This document shows positions 63,855 to 64,000 of a stretch of 64,000 nucleotides of DNA, piece by piece. The DNA lies in assembly GCF_047338595.1 (NCBI RefSeq), contig NZ_JBLFBO010000007.1, positions 90,216-154,215 of the forward strand, read 5' to 3'. The translations under genes and the position numbers were made by a program. This DNA comes from Nitrospira_D sp019636945 (GTDB lineage: Bacteria; Nitrospirota; Nitrospiria; Nitrospirales; Nitrospiraceae). Under the pieces are notes generated by a model. It made no database searches. It saw only the letters and a list, made by a program, of their open reading frames with translations, and was not told where the DNA came from. The number at the start of each line of letters is the position of its first letter. Positions within the stretch are counted from its first letter, which is position 1.

Positions 63855-63858
63855 CTAA

Positions 63859-64000
63859 TTGAATGCCGATTACCTATTCAGGGTTTGGTCAGACTCTCGC
63901 TGTTTTTGAGGACTTACTAAGCCAGGCGTTAGTAAAGCCTCATGGGGCAGCATACACGCAGGAGGGTGCGTGAAAGAACCGGCGAACGAGATGGGGGCGA
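63859..64000. other. Flank of the IS5 insertion to the window end
   Basis: No gene is recognised. TTACTAA (near 63915) and TTAGTAA (near 63930) form a short inverted repeat. The sequence joined across the IS5 (62540-62680 with this stretch) does not restore an identifiable gene. Confidence 0.3.

Noticed and set aside
63930..64000. 5' end of a group II intron near GTGCGTGAAAG
   Set aside because: Only the first five bases fit the GTGYG start; no further intron domains can be checked before the window ends.
1..64000. CRISPR array, tRNA or rRNA genes
   Set aside because: No regularly spaced repeats and no tRNA- or rRNA-like segments were seen when reading both strands, though a covariance search was not possible.

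Overview
The window looks like a chromosomal segment of a Nitrospira-type bacterium (phylum Nitrospirota). This is an inference from the style of the housekeeping genes (GatCAB with panD inserted, DUF502, a tmk-holB-metG operon, paired glgA and glgB) and from the glycan cluster; no rRNA or other marker gene is present to prove it. I saw no tRNA, rRNA or CRISPR array.

Region 1 (1-28 kb) is ordinary core genome. It holds a Tat-exported murein peptidase, glgB, a DUF4403 lipoprotein, a CDF metal exporter, and the minus-strand operon tmk-holB-metG-secreted protein. A long plus-strand series follows: DUF502, glmU, glmS, gatC, panD, gatA, DUF948, YtxH, gatB, eno, ftsB-like, era, mgtE, recO, DUF971, a lipoprotein and glgA. 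GlmS and GlmU make UDP-GlcNAc for the envelope. GatCAB makes Gln-tRNA and/or Asn-tRNA. GlgA and GlgB make glycogen. The 200-base gap between era and mgtE can fold into a long-range stem and may be a structured leader RNA.

Region 2 (28-42 kb) opens with a LuxR-type regulator and a long non-coding gap. A sugar cassette follows: rfbF-like cytidylyltransferase, SDR, zinc-finger C-methyltransferase, 3,5-epimerase and a DUF4910/DUF2172 peptidase-like protein. Next come export genes: two tandem Wza-like proteins, an outer-membrane barrel, an SDR, and an ABC transporter (Wzm/Wzt with a C-terminal glycan-binding domain).

Region 3 (42-46.2 kb) is scrambled by mobile DNA. Two family-2 glycosyltransferase genes face opposite ways and share a 610-base inverted repeat with only one difference seen, then diverge abruptly. 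Between them lie a truncated dehydratase, a decayed IS3 element interrupted by an IS200/IS605 element, and a frameshifted IS21 transposase remnant.

Region 4 (46-62 kb) is the glycan assembly cluster: several GT2 and GT4 glycosyltransferases, a ParB-fold-like protein, a polysaccharide deacetylase, an asparagine-synthase-like protein lacking the glutaminase cysteine, a complete AsnB-type amidotransferase, an O-antigen ligase/polymerase, a broken third AsnB copy and a TupA-like ATP-grasp protein. Together these suggest a surface polysaccharide decorated with methyl-deoxysugars and amide- or amino-acid-type substituents, exported by the ABC route. A truncated second IS3 copy (62.3-62.5 kb), in the same orientation as the one near 45 kb, closes the block. 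An intact IS5 insertion with a CTAA target duplication follows.
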